A stretch of 64,000 nt of DNA from Vreelandella neptunia. GTDB taxonomy: Bacteria; Pseudomonadota; Gammaproteobacteria; Pseudomonadales; Halomonadaceae. The notes beneath the pieces were generated by a model. That model was not told the origin of the DNA, ran no database searches, and saw only the letters and a list, made by a program, of their open reading frames with translations. The DNA is taken from positions 62,001 through 126,000 of the forward strand of contig NZ_JAKVTW010000014.1 in the NCBI RefSeq assembly GCF_022489065.1, in the 5' to 3' direction. The translations under genes and the position numbers were made by a program. This document shows positions 1-8,261 of this stretch, in pieces (within the stretch, counting starts at the first letter, position 1; each line of letters begins with the position of its first letter).

Positions 1-61
1 TGACGCACTCTACAAGGCAAAGCACGCAGGGCGTAATCAAGTGGCCATTGCTATGTTGTAG
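1..61 (+). CDS. GGDEF-domain protein (diguanylate cyclase), C-terminal end only
   Basis: Reading from base 2 gives 19 codons, DALYKAKHAGRNQVAIAML, then TAG at 59-61. The pattern ALYxAKxxGRNxV is the conserved C-terminal end of GGDEF domains, which make cyclic di-GMP from two GTP. The rest of the gene lies upstream of the window, so the sensory domain and the state of the GGDEF motif cannot be judged. It converges on the antiporter gene with only 5 bp between the stops. Family call is good despite the short length; activity is unknown. Confidence 0.72.
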   Translation, partial: DALYKAKHAGRNQVAIAML

Positions 62-66
62 GTCGT

Positions 67-1023
67 TTAGAAAACGCTGAAGCTCAACACTATATACGCG
101 GCATAACCTGCCAGTAATGCGGCACCTTCCCAGCGGGACAAACGCATGCCGGTATACAAAAACAGCACCAGTACGCCAGCGGCTCCCAGCATCACCCACT
201 GGTCAAACATGGCCACTCGGGGCGCAAGAGGCAGCGGCTGTAGAAAGGCGGAGATACCCAGGATGCCTAGCAGGTTAAAGATGTTGCTACCCAGTATATT
301 GCCTACCGCGACATCGGCATGACGCCGCAGCGCCGCAATCACTGAGACGGCCATTTCAGGCAGTGATGTGCCCACCGCGACAATGGTCAGGCCAATGACC
401 GCTTCGGAAATGCCCATCGCCTGGGCTAGCCCAATGGCGCCATACAAGAGTAGCTGTGACCCGCCAATCAGCATGCCCAAGCCAATCACCAGCGCGATGG
501 CGATCATCCAGCCGGTGGTGGGGAGTTTGGTCATCTCCTCAGCTTCTGAAGCGTGCATTTCTGCCGCAGGAATAGGCTGACGGCTTTCGCTTAAGTAGGC
601 CCAAATAAGATAGCCCACGAGAGCCGCTATAAAGATGCCTGCATCAACACGACCAAGCGCCCCGCCGAAGGAGAGGCCAATAAACAGCAGGCTGGCAAGC
701 ACCACTACCAATCCATCCCGCCGTAGCGCTAAGGGCTGAACCACCATAGGGCAAATAACGGCACACATGCCCAGAATCAATAAGATATTACCGATATTAC
801 TGCCCACTATATTGCCAATAGCAATGTCTGGCTGTTGATTAATGGCGGCATCTATTGAAACGACCAACTCGGGTGCCGATGTACCGAAGCCAACGACCAC
901 CAGCCCGGTTAGCAGCGGCGAAACACCCACTCTTCGTGCACCAGCGACAGCGCCACGAATAAGCGACTCCCCTCCAAGGGTGAGTAGTACGATACCCGCC
1001 AACAAACTCAGTCCATATAGCAT
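67..1023 (-). CDS. Calcium/sodium antiporter of the CaCA family (YrbG-like)
   Basis: A 318-residue inner-membrane cation antiporter, expected to exchange Na+ (or K+) for Ca2+ or a related cation. Both alpha-repeats of the family are visible: GTSAPEL (47-53) with GNIVGSNIGN (70-79), and GTSLPEM (218-224) with GNILGSNIFN (241-250). They carry the acidic residues that bind the cation. About ten hydrophobic segments flank a hydrophilic loop near 145-170. Length is normal for the bacterial YrbG group. The ATG at 1021-1023 follows an AGAGG ribosome site. The gene stands alone. Ion specificity cannot be read from sequence. Confidence 0.9.
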   Translation of the reverse strand: MLYGLSLLAGIVLLTLGGESLIRGAVAGARRVGVSPLLTGLVVVGFGTSAPELVVSIDAAINQQPDIAIGNIVGSNIGNILLILGMCAVICPMVVQPLALRRDGLVVVLASLLFIGLSFGGALGRVDAGIFIAALVGYLIWAYLSESRQPIPAAEMHASEAEEMTKLPTTGWMIAIALVIGLGMLIGGSQLLLYGAIGLAQAMGISEAVIGLTIVAVGTSLPEMAVSVIAALRRHADVAVGNILGSNIFNLLGILGISAFLQPLPLAPRVAMFDQWVMLGAAGVLVLFLYTGMRLSRWEGAALLAGYAAYIVLSFSVF

Positions 1024-1391
1024 GTTATAACCTCTTCCAGAGTACCCGCCAGGCCGCGATTGATGCGGGGTAATCCTGGTGGGTGAAGCGCGCTAGGCGG
1101 TCGAATTATTAGTGCCCAGCTCACTGGCAAGATTACTGCGATTCTTTGCAAGTTGCGCGGTTTTACAGCAGTAATAAGAGGCCAGCCGATAAATTAAAAT
1201 ACACAAAGACTTTGACCTGCTGCTGCCTACGTGGCAGGATGTCCGCAGTTAGTAAGTTAGCAAGCAAGCATGGTTCCAGAAACATTCGAATTCTTTCGGT
1301 AGTCTGTAATTGTATTCCTTGTTCTACTCACTATTTATCTGGGTAATACCAGGAATTTTACAATTCGCGATTAGCGAAAAGGATTTATATC
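1024..1391 (+). other. 368-bp spacer, probable cspA promoter and long leader
   Basis: No convincing gene lies here. A small hairpin (CTGCC 1223-1227 with GGCAG 1233-1237) and an AT-rich stretch from about 1300 sit upstream of the cold-shock gene. Long structured 5' leaders are usual for cspA-type genes, and part of this spacer may be one. I could not pick a promoter with confidence. Confidence 0.4.
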
Positions 1392-1598
1392 ATGGCAACT
1401 GGCACAGTTAAGTGGTTCAACGATTCTAAAGGTTTTGGCTTCATCGCACCGTCTGACGGCAGCGACGACGTTTTTGCTCATTTTTCTGAAATTCAGTCTG
1501 ATGGCTTCAAAACTCTGCCTGAAGGCGCTAACGTCTCTTTTGACGTTACCCAAGGTCAGAAAGGCCTTCAAGCATCAAACATTAAGCTTCTTTCTTAA
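1392..1598 (+). CDS. cspA: Cold-shock protein, CspA family
   Basis: A 68-residue single-domain OB-fold protein that binds single-stranded RNA and DNA and acts as an RNA chaperone. RNP1 is KGFGFI (13-18) and RNP2 is VFAHF (27-31, usual form VFVHF). Length and the start [10 protein letters not shown] are typical. The ribosome site AAAAGGA at 1377-1383 is 8 nt before the ATG. It is monocistronic, with hairpins just downstream. Whether it is truly cold-induced or constitutive (CspC/CspE type) cannot be decided from the protein. Confidence 0.95.
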   Translation: MATGTVKWFNDSKGFGFIAPSDGSDDVFAHFSEIQSDGFKTLPEGANVSFDVTQGQKGLQASNIKLLS

Positions 1599-1620
1599 TC
1601 CTAGTGATTAATTAAGTTCT

Positions 1621-1688
1621 CGAATCGCTTTAGATTCGATGATCGGGCTCCGCTTAGGCGGGGTCCGATGCGTTTGTGCTTTTAAAAA
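1621..1688 (+). terminator. Tandem hairpins after cspA
   Basis: A short stem (CGAATC 1621-1626 with GATTCG 1633-1638) is followed by a strong 12-bp stem with a TTAG loop (1642-1653 with 1658-1669) and a T-rich tail from 1672. The second hairpin is the likely intrinsic terminator of cspA. Confidence 0.7.
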
Positions 1689-1796
1689 ACACCTATGTCA
1701 TCATTGATGCGCCTGCTGTAAGGCGCCGCTACCCCATCGGTTACCTCTCTTCCTAGCAATCCCCCTATATTCCCTTATTAATCAGCTTGATTAATT

Positions 1797-1814
1797 GATA
1801 TGTTATATTGTATC
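1797..1814 (+). promoter_or_regulatory. Candidate Zur operator upstream of zinT
   Basis: GATATGTTATATTGTATC is an AT-rich imperfect palindrome close to the gammaproteobacterial Zur box (core GTTATA-TATAAC). It lies about 40 bp before the zinT ribosome site, where binding would block transcription when zinc is plentiful. The site match plus the downstream gene is the basis; no Zur gene is in the window. Confidence 0.55.
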
Positions 1815-1853
1815 TTTTTATGGTGCTGTTAATTCAAGAAGGGAGAAAGAAAC

Positions 1854-2549
1854 ATGGGAGAGATTAAAATGATGGTATCGCCGCTTAAAGGGGTCAGTGC
1901 GTTCGCGTTCAGTGCTTTACTACTGACAGGTGCTCAATACGCCAGTGCTGATGACCATGACCACAGCCATAATCACGATCATGCTCATCACGATCACGAT
2001 CACGATCACGACAGCGATATCTATTCGGGTTATTTTGAGGATGAGCAGATCGAGGATCGCTCACTTTCAGACTGGGAAGGTGATTGGCAATCCGTCTATC
2101 CGTACCTACAAGATGGAACGCTAGATGAAGTGTTTGCTGATAAGGCAGAGAATGGCGATAAAACCGCCGAAGAGTACAAAGCGTATTACGAGATAGGATA
2201 TGAAACGGATGTAGATCGTATCGTTATCGACGGCAGCAACGTCACTTTCTTTGCGAACGGCGAAGAGATATCAGGTGACTATCAGTACGATGGCTACGAG
2301 ATTTTAAATTACGAGGCGGGCAACCGGGGTGTTCGCTTTATTTATGAGCTCGAAGGCGAGGGGGCTGACGATCTTCCTCAGTATCTTCAGTTCAGCGATC
2401 ACAGTATTTACCCAACTGACGCAGACCACTACCACCTTTATTGGGGCAATGATCGTGAAGCGCTGTTAGAAGAAGTGACTAACTGGCCGACCTATTACGC
2501 GTCAGAACTAAGTGGCGAAGACATTGCTGAAGAGATGCTGGCCCACTAA
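1854..2549 (+). CDS. zinT: ZinT/YodA-family periplasmic zinc-binding protein
   Basis: A 231-residue secreted protein of the ZinT lipocalin-like family, which binds Zn2+ or Cd2+ in the periplasm and helps zinc uptake under starvation. A signal peptide ends near ASA (30-32). A His/Asp-rich run follows at 33-53 (repeated DH units). The conserved ZinT body starts near SDIYSGYFED, and the metal-site HYHLYWG motif is near the C-terminus. Two starts are plausible: ATG 1854, after AAGGGAG-like bases, and ATG 1869, with GGGAGAG 6 nt upstream and a more typical signal peptide. An upstream Zur-like box fits zinc repression. No ZnuABC genes are adjacent. Confidence 0.9.
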   Translation: MGEIKMMVSPLKGVSAFAFSALLLTGAQYASADDHDHSHNHDHAHHDHDHDHDSDIYSGYFEDEQIEDRSLSDWEGDWQSVYPYLQDGTLDEVFADKAENGDKTAEEYKAYYEIGYETDVDRIVIDGSNVTFFANGEEISGDYQYDGYEILNYEAGNRGVRFIYELEGEGADDLPQYLQFSDHSIYPTDADHYHLYWGNDREALLEEVTNWPTYYASELSGEDIAEEMLAH

Positions 2550-2576
2550 ACAGTAATAAGCATACTTTAATGATTG

Positions 2577-2607
2577 AAAAAGCGCTGGCTATCATGCCAG
2601 CGTTTTG
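2577..2607 (+). terminator. Intrinsic terminator after zinT
   Basis: Stem CGCTGGC (2583-2589) pairs with GCCAGCG (2596-2602) around a 6-nt loop. The stem is preceded by an A-run and followed by TTTT. Confidence 0.8.
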
Positions 2608-2694
2608 CTGTTATTGGCACTGTTAAGATGGGGTTTAGAGTAGAGCGGCTGTACTCTTTCCATATTTTTACCAAATCAAATAGGGTCATGCGTT

Positions 2695-3093
2695 ATGCGT
2701 TTGTCTTCGATTTTTATGGGTATGGGGTTGTTGGCTTTATGCAGCTTTGCCCAGGCGGGCGATACCTGTGATAGTGCTACGACACAGGCTGAGCTAACCG
2801 AATGCTCGGCTCAGGCTTACCAATCGGCTGACGATAAGCTCAATGAGGCTTATCAGGTACTGGTGGATCAATTAAGCAGCAACTCTGCTTCACTGGAAAA
2901 GCTTAGAACCGCTCAGCGGGCGTGGATCGGTTTTCGCGATGCCGAGTGTGCGTTCGAAAGTAGCGCTGTTGAAGGCGGCAGTGCGCAGCCAATGATCCGT
3001 AACAGCTGCCTTGAAGTACTGACAGAAGCACGAACGGAAACGCTACGTGAGCATGCTGAATGTGAAGAGGACGATCTTAGTTGCCCGCTCTGA
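2695..3093 (+). CDS. LprI-family (DUF1311) secreted protein
   Basis: A 132-residue exported protein with a signal peptide ending at about residue 21 (FAQA). The mature part starts with DTC and holds five further cysteines, including ones in the conserved contexts TECSAQAY, DAECAF and NSCL. The segment AQRAWIGFRDAEC is typical of DUF1311. The family includes mycobacterial LprI, reported as a lysozyme inhibitor, but most members are uncharacterised. It is probably a small disulphide-bonded envelope protein. It stands alone after the zinT terminator. Family call is firm, function is not. Confidence 0.85.
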   Translation: MRLSSIFMGMGLLALCSFAQAGDTCDSATTQAELTECSAQAYQSADDKLNEAYQVLVDQLSSNSASLEKLRTAQRAWIGFRDAECAFESSAVEGGSAQPMIRNSCLEVLTEARTETLREHAECEEDDLSCPL

Positions 3094-3169
3094 AAGTGTT
3101 CTTTGACTCGGCGATTAGCGGCTTTAAATCATTAATTTTTAGCTCTTACAAGCCTGCTAAGACGATTCG

Positions 3170-3976
3170 TCATCTATTCTCGGCCAGCCGAGCAAACAGC
3201 GGCATCAGTAGCGCAAAGAGTTCCGCCTGAGACGAAATGCAGCACTTGGCATAGAGCTGGCGACGGAAGACCTTAACCGTCTGGAGGCTGACATCCAGGT
3301 GAAGGCTGATGGATAGAGATGAGTGGCCTCTTAAAATAAACAGGGCCACTTCTGCTTGGCGTGGGCTCAGCCGAATACTGTGTTGCTGATTCAATGCTTC
3401 TCTAAGGCGTTCCTCTAGAGGCGCTGGCGCCGCTTTACTCACACCTTCAAAGCGGTAATCTTGCCAATGCTTTTTCAGTAGCGAGCTGAGGATGTTTTCG
3501 TAGTGATGCAGGTTCTCAAGTTCACGCTTATTGAAAGGCTTGCCACTTGAGCGATCCCTACCAAAACAGGCGGTTATAGTGTCACTCTCGGTGACGTTGG
3601 CAAAAACCGCTACCTCGTCGAGTAGTGTGGTCTGCTGGTAGTAATTCTTATAATAATGCGTGCGTCGAAAGTGATCGGGCGCTATGTCCTTCAATCGACG
3701 TATACCCTGCACCTCGCCTCTGAGGTGCTCCCGGTAAAACGGATCCAGCAGGTAATCTCCCCCTAGATATTGGCTATCCATCGGTAGGTAGACGACAGGG
3801 TCGGTATATTCTCGATAGAGGACCGCTGGTCGGTGTTCGCCGTGATAAGCGATGATTATAAGGTTATCGAAGGCCGCGAGTCGTTTCACCCATCTAGAGA
3901 AGTGTTGAGGCAATTCAGGCGTTCCCAAGGCCATGATGGTATCGGCCATCGCCTCGTCATTTTCGCTTTGAGTCAC
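3170..3976 (-). CDS. LuxR-family transcriptional regulator
   Basis: A 268-residue regulator whose C-terminal part (about 203-262, starting LSPRQAEVALFILRG) is a LuxR/GerE helix-turn-helix with the usual S-L-Q-T-V-K recognition region. The N-terminal 190 residues do not look to me like an acyl-homoserine-lactone domain or a receiver; they presumably sense another ligand. It is divergent from the APC permease and nitrilase genes, separated by about 260 bp, and so is the likely local regulator of that pair. The ligand may be their substrate. Confident on the DNA-binding domain, unsure on the signal. Confidence 0.85.
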   Translation of the reverse strand: MTQSENDEAMADTIMALGTPELPQHFSRWVKRLAAFDNLIIIAYHGEHRPAVLYREYTDPVVYLPMDSQYLGGDYLLDPFYREHLRGEVQGIRRLKDIAPDHFRRTHYYKNYYQQTTLLDEVAVFANVTESDTITACFGRDRSSGKPFNKRELENLHHYENILSSLLKKHWQDYRFEGVSKAAPAPLEERLREALNQQHSIRLSPRQAEVALFILRGHSSLSISLHLDVSLQTVKVFRRQLYAKCCISSQAELFALLMPLFARLAENR

Positions 3977-4236
3977 TGCTTACACATCCGCAAGTCCATA
4001 CCACGCTAGGGTTATATACGATCCGATGAGCTGCCAATACCGTTCTAAAGAGGTCGGCTACTAAACATCTCAGTCTAGCTGGATAGTTGTAACGCCAGCA
4101 ACGAAGGGTTATTAGCCGATCATTAATGGTAGCAAGCTGGTCTAGCTTCGGTGGCTGGCTTGATCAACCACCTCTTCGTTTTGTGCCGACTAAGCGATTG
4201 GTCGCTGTCGGTTCCAACGTTTCCTGGAGATGGATC

Positions 4237-5613
4237 ATGACGGATAACAATATCAAACTGGAAAGAACACTATCCCTAAAAGCCGTGGTGCTGTTTGGCC
4301 TAGCCTACATGACGCCATTGATCGTGCTGGGCACCTTCGGGGTAATTGCCAGCACGAGCAATGGCGCCGTGCCCACTGCTTACCTCATCACGACCGTTGC
4401 CATGCTATTCACGGCCTACAGCTACGGCATTATGGCGCGCACTTATCCGGTAGCCGGGTCTGCCTATACATACGCACGCAGAGCCATCGATTCGCGCGTT
4501 GGCTTTATGGTGGGATGGAGCGTGCTGCTGGATTATTTCTTCCTGCCCATGGTGATTTGGTTAATCGGCGCGGCTTATTTGAACGCGCGCTTTCCTGAAG
4601 TACCGAGCTGGATATTCCTGCTCGGCTTCATCGGTATCACCACTTTCTTGAATATCTACGGCATCAAGCTTGCGTCCAAAGTGAACTCGTTGCTGATGGT
4701 CTTCCAAATACTGGTGATCGCGTTCTTCGTACTGCTTTCAATTCGTCACGTATTTGCGACCGGTGGCACCGATTCGCTTTTTAGCCTGGGACCGTTCTTG
4801 GGTGAAGAGGCTGGTTTCACCGCGATTGCTGCGGGGGCAGCGGTGGCCGCTTACTCTTTCCTTGGCTTTGATGCCGTCACCACACTAACCGAAGAAACCA
4901 TCGACCCAAAGCGTAATATTCCCAAGGCCATTATGTTCACTGCGCTGATCGGCGGCGGTATTTACGTACTAGTGGGCTACACGACCCAGCTGGTTCACCC
5001 GGGCAGCAGTTTCGTAAACTCTGACTCCGCTGCCTTTGAGATTGCCACCACCATCGGTGCGAATCTCTTCGGCGCTATCTTTCTGGCCGGTATGGTGCTC
5101 GCCCAGTTCACCTCTGGCCTGGCCGCCCAAGCAAGTGCCTCTCGGTTGCTGTTTGCAATGGGGCGGGACGCGGTGCTGCCACCTAAGCTGTTCGGTGCGC
5201 TGCACTCGCGCTTCCATACGCCGGTGTTCAACATCGTATTAACGGGCGCTATAGGCATTATCGCTTTGTTTCTTGATGTGTTATCAGCCGCCTCGTTCAT
5301 CAACTTCGGTGCCTTCATCGCCTTCACGATGGTTAACCTGTCAGTGATCTTTCTGGTGAGCAAAGACGCCGACGCAAAGCGCCAGTATGGTGTGATTAGA
5401 GGGATGGTGGTGCCGCTTATCGGTGCTCTGGTTAACCTTTGGCTGATGAGTAAGCTGGATATCAACGCCTTTATTCTTGGGCTGATCTGGCTGTCCATCG
5501 GTCTCGCGCAGCTGGCCTACCTGACCCGATTCTTCCGTCGCGAGCCGCCGGAAGTGGCCTTTGATGAATCAGACCCCGAGTCAGCGCCCGCCTCGGTAAA
5601 AGCGACCCTTTAA
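4237..5613 (+). CDS. APC-superfamily amino acid or amine permease
   Basis: A 458-residue integral membrane transporter with about 12 hydrophobic segments. It has an APC-type first helix (GLAYMTPLIVLGTFGV) and a conserved middle region (AAYSFLGFDAVTTLTEET). The frame is open further upstream, but ATG 4237 has GGAG at 4226-4229 with 7-nt spacing and gives the expected N-terminus. It resembles the putrescine/amino-acid branch of the superfamily. The nitrilase starts 13 bp after the stop, so the two are almost certainly co-transcribed. That pairing suggests import of an amide, carbamoyl or nitrile-bearing amine that the hydrolase then cleaves. The substrate is unknown. Confidence 0.88.
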   Translation: MTDNNIKLERTLSLKAVVLFGLAYMTPLIVLGTFGVIASTSNGAVPTAYLITTVAMLFTAYSYGIMARTYPVAGSAYTYARRAIDSRVGFMVGWSVLLDYFFLPMVIWLIGAAYLNARFPEVPSWIFLLGFIGITTFLNIYGIKLASKVNSLLMVFQILVIAFFVLLSIRHVFATGGTDSLFSLGPFLGEEAGFTAIAAGAAVAAYSFLGFDAVTTLTEETIDPKRNIPKAIMFTALIGGGIYVLVGYTTQLVHPGSSFVNSDSAAFEIATTIGANLFGAIFLAGMVLAQFTSGLAAQASASRLLFAMGRDAVLPPKLFGALHSRFHTPVFNIVLTGAIGIIALFLDVLSAASFINFGAFIAFTMVNLSVIFLVSKDADAKRQYGVIRGMVVPLIGALVNLWLMSKLDINAFILGLIWLSIGLAQLAYLTRFFRREPPEVAFDESDPESAPASVKATL

Positions 5614-5626
5614 ACGGAGATTCACT

Positions 5627-6514
5627 ATGTCCAGAAATTTGCCTCTCCTTGTGGTGCAGGAAGCCTCGCGGCCGCACGGCATTGACTCCGAACTGCTGGA
5701 CTTCGAGGCCGCGCTGGCGGTGCACCTGAGCGACTTCGGTGCCGATTTTGAACAGCCAAGGATGGTGGTTTATCCGGAGCTCCATCTATGTGGTGCCACG
5801 GGTACGCCGGAGCAGCGAAAAGAGCAACTGGAAGCCGCGGCTGAGCCGATCGATGGCACCCGTCACCAGCACTTGTCACGTGTCGCCCGCAACCTGGGAG
5901 TATGGCTGCTGCCCGGCACGGTATGCGAACGGGGTGAGGACGGGCATCTGTACAACACCGCGCCGGTGTATTCGCCCGAAGGTGAGCGCGTAGCCGCCTA
6001 CCGGAAGTGTTTCCCCTGGCGGCCTTACGAGCCGTATCAGCCGGGAGATCGCTTTGAAGTGTTCGAGGTGCCAGGCATAGGCCGGGTCGGCCTGGCAATC
6101 TGCTACGACATCTGGTTTCCTGAGATGGTGCGTCAGCTAGCGTGGCTGGGGGCAGAGGTGATCATCAACCAAGTGGCCACCACCACCTGCGATCGCGCCC
6201 AGGAGCAGATCCTTGTGCAGGCCAATGCGATTTTCAACCAGGTGTATATGGTCAGCGCCAACGCGGCCACGCCTTCTGGGGAAGGACAGAGCCTGATCGT
6301 TGACCCCGAAGGCCGCATCCGCGCGCGAATGCCTGGCGCCACCTCGGGCATCCTGACTGATGTGCTCAACCTGGATGAGGTCGAGCGGGTGCGTACCTTC
6401 GGCACTGCGGGTTTGAACCGGATGTGGTCTCAGTTTCGGGCTGACGACCCTGTGCTGGAACTACCGATGTATGAAGGCCACATTGACCCGCGAAAGTGGA
6501 GGGAAAGGCGTTAA
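5627..6514 (+). CDS. Carbon-nitrogen hydrolase (nitrilase superfamily amidase)
   Basis: A 295-residue cytoplasmic hydrolase with the full catalytic triad: Glu51 (VYPELHLCG), Lys127 (AAYRKCFPW) and Cys159 (GLAICYDIWFPE). A further fold motif, INQVATTTCDR, follows the cysteine region. Members cleave C-N bonds of amides, carbamoyl compounds or nitriles. The sequence looks more amidase-like than true nitrilase, but that is a judgement. It lies directly behind the APC permease and shares its ribosome-site spacing style (ACGGAG upstream). No terminator is obvious downstream. With the divergent LuxR regulator it forms a compact uptake-and-hydrolysis unit of unknown substrate. Confidence 0.9.
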   Translation: MSRNLPLLVVQEASRPHGIDSELLDFEAALAVHLSDFGADFEQPRMVVYPELHLCGATGTPEQRKEQLEAAAEPIDGTRHQHLSRVARNLGVWLLPGTVCERGEDGHLYNTAPVYSPEGERVAAYRKCFPWRPYEPYQPGDRFEVFEVPGIGRVGLAICYDIWFPEMVRQLAWLGAEVIINQVATTTCDRAQEQILVQANAIFNQVYMVSANAATPSGEGQSLIVDPEGRIRARMPGATSGILTDVLNLDEVERVRTFGTAGLNRMWSQFRADDPVLELPMYEGHIDPRKWRERR

Positions 6515-6717
6515 GCTGCCTCCACTCTCTCCAACCCCGCGTCATTCCCATACTGTGCAAATATGCCATCAACCAGGTGGATGGCTATTGCCTGCGATAA
6601 GTTAATTGTTCCGATAGCTGATCAGTTAATCCAACCAGCGGTAAAAGTTGATTCTTCCCAAGCTTGCATCGGGGTCGGCTGTTGAGCATAAGGGTGCTAG
6701 TCGCGTGGGTAGGGAGG

Positions 6718-7425
6718 CTATTCTTTGCTTTCTGCTTGAGCCCCTTCTTGTTGCTGTCGAAAGAGTTCTGGTTGTTCGATGTACGTAAGTGGCACGCCAA
6801 ACCATGCTGCCGTCGTTGCCCGCCAAAAGAATAGAATTAGTAGAAGACCTATTGCTATATAGACTTCGAGACCCATAAACGCCATTACTTCTTGTAGCAA
6901 AGTAGACGTCGTTTCAATACCGATAATGTTCGGAAAAGAGTTGAACAGAATGATTAAGGCAGTACCGAACAGGATATTGCCCGACCGTCTTTGCTCTGCC
7001 TCTGAATCGCGCGCCCGTTTTTGGCGCATTAGATAGTAGTCAATCATGTGTGGATCATTCCGCTTATAGGCAATTTTTCCATAATAAGCAATATGCACAT
7101 AACCCTTTGGCTGCTCTTGGCTTGCAGAGGGGGTCAAGCGAAAGAGGCCCGGTACCTCAAGAATGAAAGCCCTAAAAACTATGCTTGCCATAGGCGTTAA
7201 GAACGCTGCCCAGACCGTGAATGAAGCGAGCACGATGACCACAAAGTTTAAATTACTGAGGATGGGTGTGTTTCTACTATCCCATTCTGCTAGCCCCATG
7301 AGACCAGCAAAAATCATTGCCAGATCCAGATAGAGAACGAACTGAACCATTTGAGCAGCTCGCTTACCTTCCCAGGCTTTGTCCAGGATGCTGACAAATT
7401 CTTTTAACGTCGTTTTTACACTCAT
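6718..7425 (-). CDS. Hypothetical integral membrane protein
   Basis: I do not recognise this protein. From ATG 7425 it has 235 residues; an in-frame TTG at 7434 would add three. It has four hydrophobic segments: two near the N-terminus (LVFLYLD...LMGLA and FVVIVLASFTVWAAF regions) and two near the C-terminus (ILFGTALIILF and VYIAIGLLLILFF). Between them is a charged loop rich in Lys, Arg and Tyr. The ribosome site is weak. It has no operon partner: the nitrilase converges on it about 200 bp away, and a 367-bp gene-free spacer separates it from ssrA. It may be accessory. Confidence 0.6.
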   Translation of the reverse strand: MSVKTTLKEFVSILDKAWEGKRAAQMVQFVLYLDLAMIFAGLMGLAEWDSRNTPILSNLNFVVIVLASFTVWAAFLTPMASIVFRAFILEVPGLFRLTPSASQEQPKGYVHIAYYGKIAYKRNDPHMIDYYLMRQKRARDSEAEQRRSGNILFGTALIILFNSFPNIIGIETTSTLLQEVMAFMGLEVYIAIGLLLILFFWRATTAAWFGVPLTYIEQPELFRQQQEGAQAESKE

Positions 7426-7792
7426 GGTGCTCAACTGCCCATTGCTATGTTCATTGGCTTTAAGCGTAAGACGCTTTTAGCCTAATTTGAAGAAAGCAGT
7501 GGCTTCAGCGCGTTTCCTGGGCTATTCCCAGTAGTTCAGCTCCCAAATTGTCATAAGGATAACGATACCCAGCTGGTGCCTTGATGCGTCCGAGTGGCTG
7601 GTATTAAGAGGCTGCTGATGTGTTGGAATGGCGGGCTGATGGGGTGCTTTTGGTGTGCTGGTTTACTCCTTAGCCATGGCTTTGGACTCAAGATGCTGAA
7701 AAAGTATTGATTATTGAAAAAAAACTAGTCATTCATCTCCCATCATAACAATATCAAGCGATTTTTAGCTTGAGTAGGTATTTAGGATCAGA
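7426..7792. other. Gene-free spacer between the membrane protein and ssrA
   Basis: I see no gene. Two small inverted repeats are present: AAGCGT with ACGCTT near 7462-7476, and TCAAGC 7754-7759 with GCTTGA 7768-7773. The 3' flank of ssrA is a common integration target, but I found no copy of the tmRNA 3' end here to suggest an attachment site. Confidence 0.4.
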
Positions 7793-7820
7793 AAACAAAA
7801 AAAGCACCTGTAGGTGCTTG
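7793..7820 (-). terminator. Intrinsic terminator of ssrA
   Basis: Stem AAGCACCT (7802-7809) pairs with AGGTGCTT (7812-7819). On the minus strand it is followed by a T-rich run (A-run 7793-7803 on the plus strand). Confidence 0.85.
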
Positions 7821-7835
7821 ATTTGTATAGTAAGG

Positions 7836-8216
7836 TGGTGGAGGCGGCGGGAATTGAACCCGCGTCCGCCAGCACGCGCCTATTGGCTCTACATGCTTAG
7901 ATTCCGTCATTTAGTTTAGCGCGACTGACTCCGACGGTCAGGATTCAGCTACGCGAGCCTTCTAAAGTTTAACGGTTGGCGAGAAGACACCACCAACCGC
8001 GGTCCTATCAGCTTTAGCTCATATCCCCGCAGTGATGAATAGGCACATCACCTTGGGGCCAGACAAGAAGCTAACAGTGTTTAAGCTGCTAGCGCGCCTT
8101 GAGCGTAGTTTTCGTCATTTGCGACTATTTTTTCGTGATGTGGGATTTACGAGATACATCACGCTCTCGGCATGCACCGCAAGGATTGTCACCGGCGTCG
8201 AAACCATGTCGCCCCC
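7836..8216 (-). ncRNA. ssrA: tmRNA (transfer-messenger RNA)
   Basis: A 381-nt RNA that rescues stalled ribosomes together with SmpB. The 5' end GGGGGCGACATGG and the 3' end CCTCCACCA pair as a 7-bp acceptor stem with one G-U. The T-arm GGGTTCAATTCCCGC is clear, and the CCA is encoded. The mRNA-like part (8081-8122) encodes the tag ANDENYAQGALAA followed by TAA, ending in the ALAA that ClpXP and ClpAP recognise. The reading frame resumes at GCA after ATAGTC. The partner gene smpB is 46 bp upstream in the same direction, followed by its own gap. Confidence 0.97.
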
Positions 8217-8261
8217 TTATTACAGGTGAGTATTCTAACGTGCTCACCGCCAATTGACCAG

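Noticed and set aside
1146..1346. A 66-codon plus-strand frame upstream of cspA
   Set aside because: No ribosome site or family likeness; better explained as promoter and leader of the cold-shock gene.
7836..7870. Possible attachment site at the 3' end of ssrA
   Set aside because: No second copy of the tmRNA 3' end and no integrase gene were found in the window.
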